Positions 29,601 to 37,898 of a stretch of 64,000 nucleotides of DNA are shown here, one piece after another. Origin of the DNA: Kitasatospora sp. NBC_01266 (GTDB lineage: Bacteria > Actinomycetota > Actinomycetes > Streptomycetales > Streptomycetaceae); assembly GCF_036242395.1 (NCBI RefSeq), contig NZ_CP108458.1:6076001-6140000 (forward strand). The letters run 5' to 3'. A program made the translations under genes and the position numbers. How positions within the stretch are numbered: the stretch's first letter is position 1; each line of letters opens with the position of its first letter. The notes beneath the pieces are model-generated. The model saw only the letters and a program-made list of their open reading frames with translations. It was not told the origin of the DNA and searched no databases.

Positions 29601-32600
29601 TCGGCTCCGACGGCAAGCTCTACGGCAAGTTCTGGGCCGGCCCGGGCAGCATCATGTCCACCAGCCAGACGGTGACCGACGGCCACTGGCACCAGGCGGT
29701 GCTGACCGCCGACAGCACCGGCCAGTCCATCTACCTGGACGGCAACCAGGCGGCCTCCCTCTCGGGTACCGGCGCGGTGTCCTACAACGGGAACTCGTAC
29801 GTCTACGTCGGCGCGGGGGACGTGCAGGGCTGGCCCAACGCCGGGTCCGCGTACTTCAACGGGCAGATCTCCGAGGTCTCCTACTACCCCTCGCGGCTGA
29901 CCGCCGCCCAGGCCTCCGGCCACTACCACGCCATGAGCATCGCGGGCGGCCCGGTCCCGGTGACCACCGCCACCGTCACCGACCCCACCGGCAACACCCT
30001 CACCTACAAGTACGACACCCACACCGCCAAGCTCACCTCCTACGCGGACGCCTACGGCAACACCACCCGCTACACGTACGACACCAACGGGTTCCTGTAC
30101 ACGGTGACCGACCCTGACGGGCACACCGTCACCACCGGCCACGACGCGCGCGGCAACACCGTCTCCACCACCACCTGCCAGAACCCGTCCAGCTGCCAGA
30201 CCAGTTACGCGACGTACTACCTGGACACCACCAACGAGTTCGACCCGCTCAACGACAAGATGCTGAGCTCCAGCGACGCGCGCTCCAGCGGCCCCACCGA
30301 CACCACCTACACCACCACCTATGCCTACAACACCTACTACGGCACCCTGATCAACACGACCCCGCCGGCCACCGCCGACTACCCCAAGGGCCGCGTCAGT
30401 TACGTCATCACCGACGGCGGCTCCCCGGCCACCGACGGGGGCACGACACCAGCGGGCGCTCCCGCTTTCGTGACCAACCTGGTCGACGCGGGCGCCTACC
30501 CGACCCCCGCCAGCGTCCCGGCCAACCAGGAGACCAGCTACCGCTACAACTCCAAGGGCGACCTCACCCAGAGCACCAGCCCGAGCGGCCTGATCACCAC
30601 CTACACCTACGACAACCTCGGCCGCCTCGCCACCAAGACCGAGGCCTGCACCGACTGCGGCCAGGGCCAGACCGCGACCACGACCACGACCTCCTACACC
30701 TGGGACGGCCAGGGCAACCCGCTCACCGAGACCGACCCGGCCACCACCGACGCGGTCACCGGCACCGTCCACACCCCCCAGACCAGCTACACCTACGACG
30801 CGGACGGCGACAAGACCAGCCAGATCACCGCCGACACCACCGGCGGCGACAAGCCCCGCACCACCAGCTGGGCGTACAACAGCACCAACGACCTGCTGTG
30901 GCAGGTCACCGACCCCGCGGGTGCCAAGACCACCTACACCTACGACGCCTACGGCAACACCGCCACCAAGACGGACGCGGCCGGCACCAACTACCAGTAC
31001 TCCTACAGCCCGCAGGGCTGGCTCCAGCAGACCGCCATCGCCAACTACACCGGCAACCCCGACAGCCCCGTTGCCGCGCACTGGCAGGTCACCGACTCGC
31101 GCGCCTACGACCCGGCCGGGCGCCTGGCCACCGACACCGACGCGATGGGTCGCACCACCCACACCTACTACAACGACGACAACACCGTCGCCGAAGTCGA
31201 CCTCGACGCCTTCCACAACTTCAACCCCACCACCGGCCAGTTCGACGGCACCACCCGCAACGTCGTGCTCCAGACCAACACTTACGACGCCGCCGACGAA
31301 CTGGTCCAGCGTGTGACCGGCGGCGGCAAGACCACCGTCGTCAACACCTACGACGCCGCCGCCCGCCCCACCAGCACCACCCTCGACCCCGGCGGCCTCA
31401 ACCGCATCACCACCCAGACCTACGACGCCGCCAACGACGTCACGAGCACCAAGCTCACCGACGGCACCACCACCCGCGAGACCGACAACACCTACGACAC
31501 CGCCGGCGACCTCCTCACCGCCACCGTCGACAACACCCCCAAGAACTCCGTCACCACCCACACCTACGACCAGCGCGGCCTGCCACTCACCACGGTCAGC
31601 CCCGACGGCAACACCACCACAGCGGTGTACGACGCGCTGGGTCAGCTGACCAGCACGGCCGCACCGGTCGTCACCAGTCACCAGTTCAGCTCGACCAGCG
31701 GGGCCGATGCCGCGCTGCAGGTCGCACCGATATCGAAGACCGGCTACGACACCTTCGGTGACGCGACGTCAACTGAAGACCCGGACGGCAACATCACCAC
31801 CGTCACCTACGATGCCGACGGCCGCCAGGTGGCCCTCGCGAGCCCGACCTACACCGCCCCCGGCACCACCGGCGCCGTCACGGCCAGCACCGTCACGCAG
31901 TACGACGCGCTCGGCCGCCCGACCAGCAGCACCGTGGACCCCAGCGGCCTCAACCGCACCAGCACCTTCACCTACGACCAGCTCAGTGACCTGGTCAAGC
32001 TGACCGAGCCAGCTGTCAACGGCACCACCCCCACCCAGACCTTCAGCTACGACCTGGACAAGGAACAGCTCTCCAGCGTCGACCCCACCGGCGCCACCGT
32101 CCAGCACACCTACGACGACCTGGGCCGGGACATCACCTCGACGCAGCTCGTCCGCCAGCCCACCGCTGCCGCGTACACCGCCACCTACGCCCACGACGAC
32201 GCCGGCAACCTGACCTCCGCGACCACCGCGCAGCAGGAGTCCGAGAGCGCCACCTTCGACGCGGCCGGCGAGCGCCTGACGCTGACCGACCCGCTGAAGA
32301 ACACCACCAGCTACACCTACAACCTCGCCGGCCAGGTCACCAGCACCACACTGGCCGACCACACCTCGACCCGTACCACCTACGACCAGGCCGGCCGGCC
32401 CACCGCCAGCACCCCGTACGACCACAACGGCAACCCGCTGCCCGGCAGCCAGACCAGCTACGACGCTGACGGCAACCCGGTCACCACGACCGACGCCGAC
32501 GGCCACCCCACCAACTACACCTACGACGCGCTCGACCAGCTCATCGGGCAGACTCAACCCATCGGCTCCGGCCAGAACATCACCACCGGCTTCGGCTACG

Positions 32601-35600
32601 ACCCGGCGGGCAACCGGACCCTCTACACCGACGGTAATGGCCACCCCACCTCGTACACGTTCAACACTTTGGGCCTGCCCGAGTCCACCGTCGAGCCCGC
32701 CACCACGGCCGACTCCGTCGTCGCCGACCGCACCTACACCAGCGGCTACGACACCGCTGGTGAGCGGGTCAGCTACAGCGAGCCCGGTGGCGTCACCCTC
32801 GCCACCACCTACGACGCGGACGGCAATCAGCTGACCCAGGCCGCCTCCGGCGCCGAAGCCGCCACGGCGACCCGCACCTTCAGCTACGACGCGGACCACC
32901 GCCTGCTCACCGCGTCCGCCCCCAACGGCACCGAGGCTTACAGCTACGAAGACCGCGGCCTGCTGCTCTCCACCAGCGGACCCACCGGCACCGCGAGCTA
33001 CGGATACAACGCCGACGGCAAGCTCACCACCCGCAACGACACCGCAGGCACCACCGCCTTCGGCTACGACGCGGCCGGGCGCCTGACCACCGCCGCCGAC
33101 CCGCTCACCGGCACCGCCGTCACCTACCAGCACGACACGGTCGGAGACCTGCAGAGCATCGGCTACGGCACCAACGGCGCCACCCGTACCTACAGCTACG
33201 ACGACGAACACCGACGTACCAGCGACACCCTGAAGACTGCGGGTGGAGCGGTCGAAGCCTCCATCAACTACACCTACGACCCGGCCGGTTACCTCACCGG
33301 CCAGGCCACCAACGGCGTCGCCGGATCCGCCAGCCACACCTACTCCTACGACTGGGCCGGGCGCCTGACCTCCTGGAACAACGGCACCAGCGCCACCAAC
33401 TACGGGTACGACAACAACGGCAACCGCACCCAGTCCGGCAGCACCAGCGCCACGTACGACCAGCGCAACCGAGTGCTGACCTCCGGTACCACCAGCTACA
33501 CCTACACCGCCCGCGGCACCGTTGCCTCCAGCACCACCAACGGCACCACCACCAACTCCACCTACGACGGCTTCGACCAGCTCGCCACCTCCGGTGCCCA
33601 GACCTACACCCACGACGCCCTGGGCCGCCTGACCACCGCCGGCAGCCACACCTTCAGCTACGACGGCACCAGCGACAACGTCACCTCCGACGGCACCGAG
33701 ACCTACGACCACACCCCCGACGGTTCCCTGCTCTCCCTGAGCAGCAGCGCCGGTGGCGCGGTCCTGCCCTACACCAACGACCACAACGACCTCGTCGGCA
33801 CCTTCACCGCAGCCGGCACCGCGCTGGCCAGCTCCACCAGCTACGACCCCTGGGGACAGGTCACCGCCACCAGCGGTCCCGCCCACAACCTCGGCTACCA
33901 GAGCGGCTGGACCGACAACACCACCGGCCAGGTCGCCACCGCCAGCCGCTGGTACAACCCCACCACCGGCACCTTCACCAGCCGCGACACCGCCAACCTC
34001 CCACCCACCGACGCCACCGCCGGCAATCACTACGCCTACGCCGACGACAACCCCCTCACCAACGAGGACCCCTCTGGCCACGACAGCTGCGAAGACCCCG
34101 GGCCCGAAGATGACGACACCCCACCCGTTCACCCTGGCGGGGGAGGCGGTGGCGGCGGTGGTGGCGCGGGCGGCCAGCAAGCGGCGGTCAACCCCGCGGG
34201 CTACTACTCCGCCAACGACGGGGAGGATGCCACAGCCCAGTCCAACTTCGACTATGACTACAACCAGTCTGTCCAGACCACCAATACCCGAGGCTACGAA
34301 CTCGACCTCCAAGCCCTGCAGCAGTGGGAGGACAGCCAGCCTGTCCAAATGTGGGACGGCAACGGGAACACCTTCACCTGGACATACGGTCAGTATGCAG
34401 CCCGTGGCGGCGCCGAAGGCGAGATCAACCTTGAACCCGAACTCACCGAGGAACAGCAAGAACTAGAGCTCGAATTCGAAAGTGCCGGCTATTCCAGCCA
34501 CAACATCGACCCGAACGAACTCCTCGGGCTCGCATCAATCCTGCCCGGCGGCTCGTCCAGCTGCGGCGGAGGCCAGGTTGCCCCTCCCAGCGGACCGACC
34601 GCCAAGGACGGACTCAACCAAGCCCCAGGCAACGCCAAGCCCGAAGGTAACGGCACACCGCCAGCTTCGGAGAACAACACTCCGGGTCAGCCGACCGGCT
34701 CCGGAACTCCTGAGCAGCCGGGCGACAGCCCTGAAAACCCGATCCAGCTCACCGCAAAGCCGAACCCCGCTGCAACTGCCGCCCCGGCGGCTCCTACGGC
34801 CGACGTGCCAGAGCCAGCGGCCCTCCCCACCAACGACACTCCGGCAATGACAACCGAGGAGCCGCCGGAGGAAGGGACCTGCAGCTTCACACCTGACACC
34901 CCCGTCCTTATGGCTGACCGCACCACCAAGCCAATCGGCACCATCAAGGTCGGCGACAAGGTCCAGTCGGCAGACCAGACCACGGGCACTGACCAAGGTG
35001 GCCGGAGCGTCCTCGCGACTCTCGTCCACCACGACGAGGACCTGATAGACGTCACCGTCCGCCAGGCCGACGGCTCAACTGCAACGCTGCACACCACGAC
35101 GCTCCACCCATTCTGGGACGACACCACGCACACGTGGACACCTGCGGGCAGACTCGTGGCGGGACACCACCTGAAGACCAGCGATGGGGCGGCTGTCGAA
35201 ATCCTGGGCACTCATGTGGTGGCTGGGTCCGAAACCATGTACAACCTGACGGTTGACCAGCTCCACACGTACTATGTGCTGGCAGGCAGCACGCCGGTCC
35301 TGGTGCACAACACCTGCCCGAACCACCTCGCAGATGTGACGGTCTACGATTCAAAGGGAGTTGCGCGTGGAGCAAATCCTGGCGAAGAGGGTCCGGCCAC
35401 CTACTACGCGGGCCGAGGGATACCAACAGAGAAGGCGCAGGGCCCGTGGAAGGGCGGCATGGCAACCCACACGGAGGCGCGTGCAACTCGCGTCGCTGGA
35501 TCTCCTTGGCCGTACTGGAAGACGGGTGATGATCCGCTGTTGGGTCGCGCTCCGGCCGCCGAAGGCGATACCTATTACGTTGAGGGACAATTGCCCCCGT

Positions 35601-35722
35601 GTAGCTGGTGCCAAGTCGCTATGGAAGAGGCAGCTGGCAACACCGGGACGAACTGGGTCTATACCTGGCTTGACGACAGCGGAGCTCGACAATTCTGGTG
35701 GCGTGGACCAAATGGCTTTTAG
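23693..35722 (+). CDS. Giant secreted RHS polymorphic toxin with LamG, Hint and C-terminal deaminase-type domain
   Basis: About 4,009 residues from the TTG at 23693, which follows TGGGGG. The frame opens at 23549, but the signal-like helix (about residues 33-53) argues for the later start. Approximate order: signal segment; DNRLRE-like beta region (about 400-590); DUF6531-like RHS entry near 850; four LamG-like domains (about 1063-1303, 1360-1583, 1600-1836, 1853-2080), each opening with YWRL; YD/RHS repeats (2090-3463) ending in the RHS-core signature before PSGHD. Then come a Gly linker, a Hint domain from Cys3730 to His3872-Asn3873, and a 136-residue tip. The tip has His3926-x-Glu3928 and Pro-Cys3970-x2-Cys3973, the zinc and catalytic pattern of the deaminase fold. 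Known logic: the RHS shell encloses the toxin and Hint releases it. Substrate (DNA, RNA or nucleotide) is unknown. Confidence 0.9.
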   Translation: MRRSSSRHALFSAVRSVSSWLVGQCRRSGRRWVVLLACMSIVASLSTQAAWAVTAKQATAAISLKLPQQRSDAAAGRSHTVSSAATQRGQGPEDSAHTPAPGELPPAGHPVVKGTGPQPSGQPGKAVPVQKVDPPAKSTQADQVAQQKRASAAFGSTAASVPAGSSSATTVQAPAPAAVEVTAARTATTSTYQNPDGTKTMRVFPRPVHYQKADGTWADIDTGLTQRADGRWTEKANSQQLTFGPTANSSALVDFPIDASHDVSYGLQGALPVTATASGDTLTYAGAQTSTDVQYNALATGAKESLILHDASAPTVWTFPLQLTGVSVALDATGNAVFTDSSGQVRLTIPRGFMEDSAIDPKSDQGAMSDGVTYQLTTVNGAPALQMTLDSTWLHDAHRVFPIHVDPTTTANVNVGQSTYVMSPFTANYSSDSVLKVGTYDGGGHVANSYLYFPGVATAVRGNYVESVGLALDDLWSYDCGQHEVDVSAISSSWSPSSINTYPGVSIGGQLGKASFGAGTSCSNGTQWEGIPLANSHSDAGSQLVSSWTVPGANNFGLAVTSSGTDSNAWKQFASVNSSYPPYLYVTYADWAASSTVASSYTQPTYNTPGSAQVTMTNLASNWWNSTSMQLKARVFDSNGNEQSVNAPLVGVSGLVQTGQSVTVNAVIPVLPKLGTQYSVCFDGYVGGTVSLHDSYGIPWQGGCIGVVGQDTAPQIDTVTPLNGTVSGSLTPQLSAVGHDPDNYPGTGVYYEFQVYSADGSTKLADSGYQLGQSWSVPPGVLAWNSSYWWTVAACDQIATGAWTSWSSISTQVQQPPITSHLGGAASDGHGHSFDPQVGNYTTAVTDASVKVVGPALSVVRSYNSLDPRTTTLFGAGWTTALDMRVQPDNDGTGAVVLTDASGRAERLGPDPKNASQYVPAPGEYETLTSSASGGFVLLLKNRTQYTFQTQASGGSWYELTSVSDGEGHAQNLHYTNNLLDTVTDAASGRALHLSWTSDSRHVAKVTTDPVTGTDPSTALTWTYAYNPSNADELDQVCAPPTGGNTAPSCTTYSYASGSHLRSATLDANPASYWRLGESSGTTAASEVIANQGNDVAQYVGGVTLGAQGPATGSSATAASFNGSSSAVALPNGLLANSYVSLGLWFKTTAPGVLAEYQNGPLSQAPSHASPLLYVGTDGYLRGELYGPAVGFAPMTSSGAKGIVTDGGWHYALLTGSGASQTLYLDGTAVAGSPLSGVINPLDQTTTYIGAGFTRGSPWPSVPAAGGDGNSHFQGQIADVAMYQHTLGAPTVTAIYQAGINASTELTGVQLPSGKPGTAVQYDAVKDRAKQVTDANGGSWTINPPSVSGSAQEYRGQVMGSTPSGYWRLSDQAGTQAANEIYSPRPTPDNGAYANVTLGAAGPMAGSAGSATFDGATSSVQLPSSMIPTQGPAAVAVWFKTTTAGTILGYQDAPIGSSSAQSWNPTLYVGADGKLNGKFWAGSGIPLSSTQAVNDGKWHFAVLSGDTPTSQTLYVDGQLSAGPLTGTISSNGIHYLYLGAGNSTGWPDAGSAPSGHFNGQLADAAIFPHGLTAGSVSSLYTQATTQSAAQGASPSGPSGYDAAIISNQPSGYWRLDDASGNQATELLSSAALAQNRGTYNSTTQGTAGPWASGTSAATTFNGTTSYLQLPPSAMPQSGANSTIALWFKTTAPGVLYSFQNYPLGNTGGGQSGVTNAWNPALYVGTDHKLHGELWTGNPNNAVSGTNVDDGNWHYAVLTASGTTQQLYLDGYASGQPITGTVSYNGNGYAYLGAGNTQGGWPSAPADTSGHFNGSLADFALYSYALAPAAITTFYQKATTAVDASGLDAASAFRTATIQDGPYGYWRLNDPSGSWYAQDELGTALPDPSSGTYTSTTLGSGGPSGDPAELSATFNGTNSVLQLPSNAAPTQGAASVELWFKTTSSGVLYDYQNGPIGGGGGAQVWNPALYVGSDGKLYGKFWAGPGSIMSTSQTVTDGHWHQAVLTADSTGQSIYLDGNQAASLSGTGAVSYNGNSYVYVGAGDVQGWPNAGSAYFNGQISEVSYYPSRLTAAQASGHYHAMSIAGGPVPVTTATVTDPTGNTLTYKYDTHTAKLTSYADAYGNTTRYTYDTNGFLYTVTDPDGHTVTTGHDARGNTVSTTTCQNPSSCQTSYATYYLDTTNEFDPLNDKMLSSSDARSSGPTDTTYTTTYAYNTYYGTLINTTPPATADYPKGRVSYVITDGGSPATDGGTTPAGAPAFVTNLVDAGAYPTPASVPANQETSYRYNSKGDLTQSTSPSGLITTYTYDNLGRLATKTEACTDCGQGQTATTTTTSYTWDGQGNPLTETDPATTDAVTGTVHTPQTSYTYDADGDKTSQITADTTGGDKPRTTSWAYNSTNDLLWQVTDPAGAKTTYTYDAYGNTATKTDAAGTNYQYSYSPQGWLQQTAIANYTGNPDSPVAAHWQVTDSRAYDPAGRLATDTDAMGRTTHTYYNDDNTVAEVDLDAFHNFNPTTGQFDGTTRNVVLQTNTYDAADELVQRVTGGGKTTVVNTYDAAARPTSTTLDPGGLNRITTQTYDAANDVTSTKLTDGTTTRETDNTYDTAGDLLTATVDNTPKNSVTTHTYDQRGLPLTTVSPDGNTTTAVYDALGQLTSTAAPVVTSHQFSSTSGADAALQVAPISKTGYDTFGDATSTEDPDGNITTVTYDADGRQVALASPTYTAPGTTGAVTASTVTQYDALGRPTSSTVDPSGLNRTSTFTYDQLSDLVKLTEPAVNGTTPTQTFSYDLDKEQLSSVDPTGATVQHTYDDLGRDITSTQLVRQPTAAAYTATYAHDDAGNLTSATTAQQESESATFDAAGERLTLTDPLKNTTSYTYNLAGQVTSTTLADHTSTRTTYDQAGRPTASTPYDHNGNPLPGSQTSYDADGNPVTTTDADGHPTNYTYDALDQLIGQTQPIGSGQNITTGFGYDPAGNRTLYTDGNGHPTSYTFNTLGLPESTVEPATTADSVVADRTYTSGYDTAGERVSYSEPGGVTLATTYDADGNQLTQAASGAEAATATRTFSYDADHRLLTASAPNGTEAYSYEDRGLLLSTSGPTGTASYGYNADGKLTTRNDTAGTTAFGYDAAGRLTTAADPLTGTAVTYQHDTVGDLQSIGYGTNGATRTYSYDDEHRRTSDTLKTAGGAVEASINYTYDPAGYLTGQATNGVAGSASHTYSYDWAGRLTSWNNGTSATNYGYDNNGNRTQSGSTSATYDQRNRVLTSGTTSYTYTARGTVASSTTNGTTTNSTYDGFDQLATSGAQTYTHDALGRLTTAGSHTFSYDGTSDNVTSDGTETYDHTPDGSLLSLSSSAGGAVLPYTNDHNDLVGTFTAAGTALASSTSYDPWGQVTATSGPAHNLGYQSGWTDNTTGQVATASRWYNPTTGTFTSRDTANLPPTDATAGNHYAYADDNPLTNEDPSGHDSCEDPGPEDDDTPPVHPGGGGGGGGGGAGGQQAAVNPAGYYSANDGEDATAQSNFDYDYNQSVQTTNTRGYELDLQALQQWEDSQPVQMWDGNGNTFTWTYGQYAARGGAEGEINLEPELTEEQQELELEFESAGYSSHNIDPNELLGLASILPGGSSSCGGGQVAPPSGPTAKDGLNQAPGNAKPEGNGTPPASENNTPGQPTGSGTPEQPGDSPENPIQLTAKPNPAATAAPAAPTADVPEPAALPTNDTPAMTTEEPPEEGTCSFTPDTPVLMADRTTKPIGTIKVGDKVQSADQTTGTDQGGRSVLATLVHHDEDLIDVTVRQADGSTATLHTTTLHPFWDDTTHTWTPAGRLVAGHHLKTSDGAAVEILGTHVVAGSETMYNLTVDQLHTYYVLAGSTPVLVHNTCPNHLADVTVYDSKGVARGANPGEEGPATYYAGRGIPTEKAQGPWKGGMATHTEARATRVAGSPWPYWKTGDDPLLGRAPAAEGDTYYVEGQLPPCSWCQVAMEEAAGNTGTNWVYTWLDDSGARQFWWRGPNGF

Positions 35723-35731
35723 GAGAGTTAA

Positions 35732-36139
35732 GTGATCTCGATCGTTGCCCGAGCGGCCGGTGTCGAGGAGCATCAACCCCTGCTCCTGGTGGGGTTCGCG
35801 GAGTCGGAGGACGGAGGCGGACGAGCCTTTCACTTCCAGTGTGATCTCCGTAGGAACGATTACGAAGAAGGCAGCAACTGGCCCGAGGGTGAAAGCTACT
35901 GCGTGTCGAACGAGGGCGGTTTTACTCGATTCGGTTGCGTCAGCGAGATTGAGTCGAAGGGCAACACAATTAGGGTTGTTTTCACGGAAGGGGCTGTTCG
36001 CGACCTTCGCTTGGGGGACTCTGAGTACGAGTTCCAGATTGTGAGCAAAGACGTCGAGATGGCGGAGATTCTGGGCGAGCTTCGTCGGATTCTCACTTGC
36101 GGGCGACCCGAGTATCACCCTCGCTTTCTGGGGATGTAG
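35732..36139 (+). CDS. Imm10-like immunity protein for the RHS deaminase toxin
   Basis: A protein of 135 residues starting at GTG 35732, 9 bp after the toxin stop. The ribosome binding site AGGAG overlaps the toxin's stop codon, so translation is coupled. The layout LLLVGFAESEDGGG, GESYCVSNEGG, FGCVSEIE and LRRILTCGRPEYHP matches the Imm10 family of polymorphic toxin immunity proteins. It should bind and block the adjacent toxin tip in the producer cell. Its GC content is clearly lower than that of the RHS shell, as is usual for exchangeable toxin/immunity cassettes. Confidence 0.8.
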   Translation: MISIVARAAGVEEHQPLLLVGFAESEDGGGRAFHFQCDLRRNDYEEGSNWPEGESYCVSNEGGFTRFGCVSEIESKGNTIRVVFTEGAVRDLRLGDSEYEFQIVSKDVEMAEILGELRRILTCGRPEYHPRFLGM

Positions 36140-36239
36140 CCCGGGAATCTCGAAAATCTGCAAACCCTTTGGTTGGGATTGTCTGTCACGGCCGCATGCG
36201 GTTGGACATTCAGTACTTGCCTAACCTCGATCTTGCATG

Positions 36240-36268
36240 ACGGCTCGTCAGCATGGCTGGCGGGCCGT
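36240..36268. terminator. Hairpin just inside the left end of IS1380 copy A
   Basis: Arms 36240-36252 and 36256-36268 pair over 13 bp including two G-U pairs, followed by TTTT on the plus strand. It would stop rightward transcription coming from the toxin/immunity genes. The same hairpin in copy B (37914-37942) is kept despite sequence change. Confidence 0.7.
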
Positions 36269-36398
36269 TTTCGCTTGTCCGGGCCGGGGTTTCTGTCCTG
36301 TGGGCATGGTGAGGGCCCGGCTGTCGCGTCGGGTGAGCGCCGGGTTCCACAGCTCCGGAAGGCAGTGAGTGCTCGTCGGGATGGGGCGATGTCACTGG

Positions 36399-37793
36399 TC
36401 AGCCGGGCGCCGGCAGGATGTGTAGGCGGGCGAACGCGCTGGTGATCACGTCGGTCCAGGGCCAGTGACGGGCCAGACGGAGGTAGCTGCGGCGGCCGGT
36501 GGTGACGAGCTGGGCGGCGGCGGAGAACAGCCTCAGCCGCATGCGTTTGGGCTCCCAGCGACGGGCGGGCCCGGTCAGCGCAAGCATGGGCATCCAGGCG
36601 AGCAGATCGAGCGCGAGCTGGATGATCTCCAGCCAGACCTGGTTCTGGGCGGCATCGTGGAGCGGCAGGTTGCGCAGTCCGGTGTCGCGGGCGGCGCGGA
36701 CGCGGTCCTCGGCGCGGGCCCGCCGGCGGTGCCGCAACTCCAGAGCGGCGATGGGCGTGTGCTTGGTGTTGGTGGCGAAGCAGGTCAGCCGCATGCCGTC
36801 GGCGTCGGTGAAGCGCAACTGGGCGCCTGGGTGCGGCCGTTCCTTGCGGACGATCAGCCGCATTCCCGTCGGCCAGCCGGTGAGGACATCGCCGGCGAGT
36901 TCGGCGACCCAGGCGCCCTCGCGGATCTCGCCGTCGGGTTCGACGGCCGCGGTCCAGGCCGGGGCCGGGACCTTCAGCACGGCGGCGTGGATGGCGTCGG
37001 TGATGGTCATCCCCACCGAATAGGACAGCCATCGGCCGCGTGCGGTGAGCCAGTTGAGGAAGTCGTGGGTACCGCCGGCGGAGTCGGTGCGGATCAGGGT
37101 CCGGCGTCCACGCCGGTACTTCTTCGGCAGCTGGGCCAGGGCCACGCGGGCGGCCTCGATGTGGTCGGCGGCCGTGTTGCTGCCCGCGTTCCCCGGCCGC
37201 AGCAGGCCCGCGACCGGTTCTCCGGACCCGTCACCGCCGTGGTCGACGAACGCGAACAGCGGGTGATGCCCGAACGTCTTCTTCCAGGTCTTGGCAGCGT
37301 GCTCCTTCTCGGAGTGCGCGAGGACCAACACTCCGTCGATGTCCACGATCACGTCCCCGTCTGCGTCCGGAGCCGCATCGCCGGCCAACCTCCAGACCCG
37401 ACAGCGGACGTCGGCTCGTGCCCGCCGGATGGCCTCAAGGGCGCGGGGCCCGGCCGCGGCGAGGGCGTCCACCAGGCGTGAGACCGTCGGGTCAGAGGCC
37501 ACCGGCCCGAACACAGCAGGCTCGGCCCGCAACATCGCGACATCGGCCAGACAGTCCCCGCCCAAGGCGACCGCCAGGGCCATGTCCAGCAGGATCTTGC
37601 CCGGATCGTGCACCGCACGCGGCTTGCGCCAGCGCTGGAGAGCCGCTGACAACGTCGTATCCAGCCCGCTTCTGCGGACCGTCTCCACCAGCAGAACCGA
37701 GCCGGCCTGTGAGACGACACCTCGACCGTTGCCCTCGACACGGACACGCGGGTACGACCCGGTAGTGTTCACTTGAGAAGTGCTTCTTTCCAC
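36399..37793 (-). CDS. IS1380-family transposase (copy A)
   Basis: A DDE transposase of 464 residues starting at GTG. The first catalytic Asp lies in VIVDIDGVLVLAHSEKEHAAK and the second in LIRTDSAGGTHDFLNWL, both family signatures; the Arg/Trp-rich C-terminus is normal. It appears intact. The first half of the protein is identical to copy B and the second half diverges at about 20 positions. Confidence 0.92.
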   Translation of the reverse strand: MERSTSQVNTTGSYPRVRVEGNGRGVVSQAGSVLLVETVRRSGLDTTLSAALQRWRKPRAVHDPGKILLDMALAVALGGDCLADVAMLRAEPAVFGPVASDPTVSRLVDALAAAGPRALEAIRRARADVRCRVWRLAGDAAPDADGDVIVDIDGVLVLAHSEKEHAAKTWKKTFGHHPLFAFVDHGGDGSGEPVAGLLRPGNAGSNTAADHIEAARVALAQLPKKYRRGRRTLIRTDSAGGTHDFLNWLTARGRWLSYSVGMTITDAIHAAVLKVPAPAWTAAVEPDGEIREGAWVAELAGDVLTGWPTGMRLIVRKERPHPGAQLRFTDADGMRLTCFATNTKHTPIAALELRHRRRARAEDRVRAARDTGLRNLPLHDAAQNQVWLEIIQLALDLLAWMPMLALTGPARRWEPKRMRLRLFSAAAQLVTTGRRSYLRLARHWPWTDVITSAFARLHILPAPG

Positions 37794-37898
37794 GCAGCTG
37801 ACTGGACCCTAGACAAGTCCCATCGTTGCAGGTCAGGAGCACTTTTCTCTTTTCTGATCATCCATCGGACAGCAGCCGCCATGAAAGCCCGAGGCTAA

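Larger units (their letters stand above)
36225..37894 (-). mobile_element. IS1380-family insertion sequence, copy A
   Basis: A 1,670-bp element with imperfect terminal inverted repeats of about 20 bp (16 of 20 matching), flanked by CTAA at 36221-36224 and 37895-37898. A four-base duplication and one transposase gene fit IS1380. The right flank CTAA is also the left flank of copy B, so the two are joined head to tail through one target-site copy. Confidence 0.9.
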
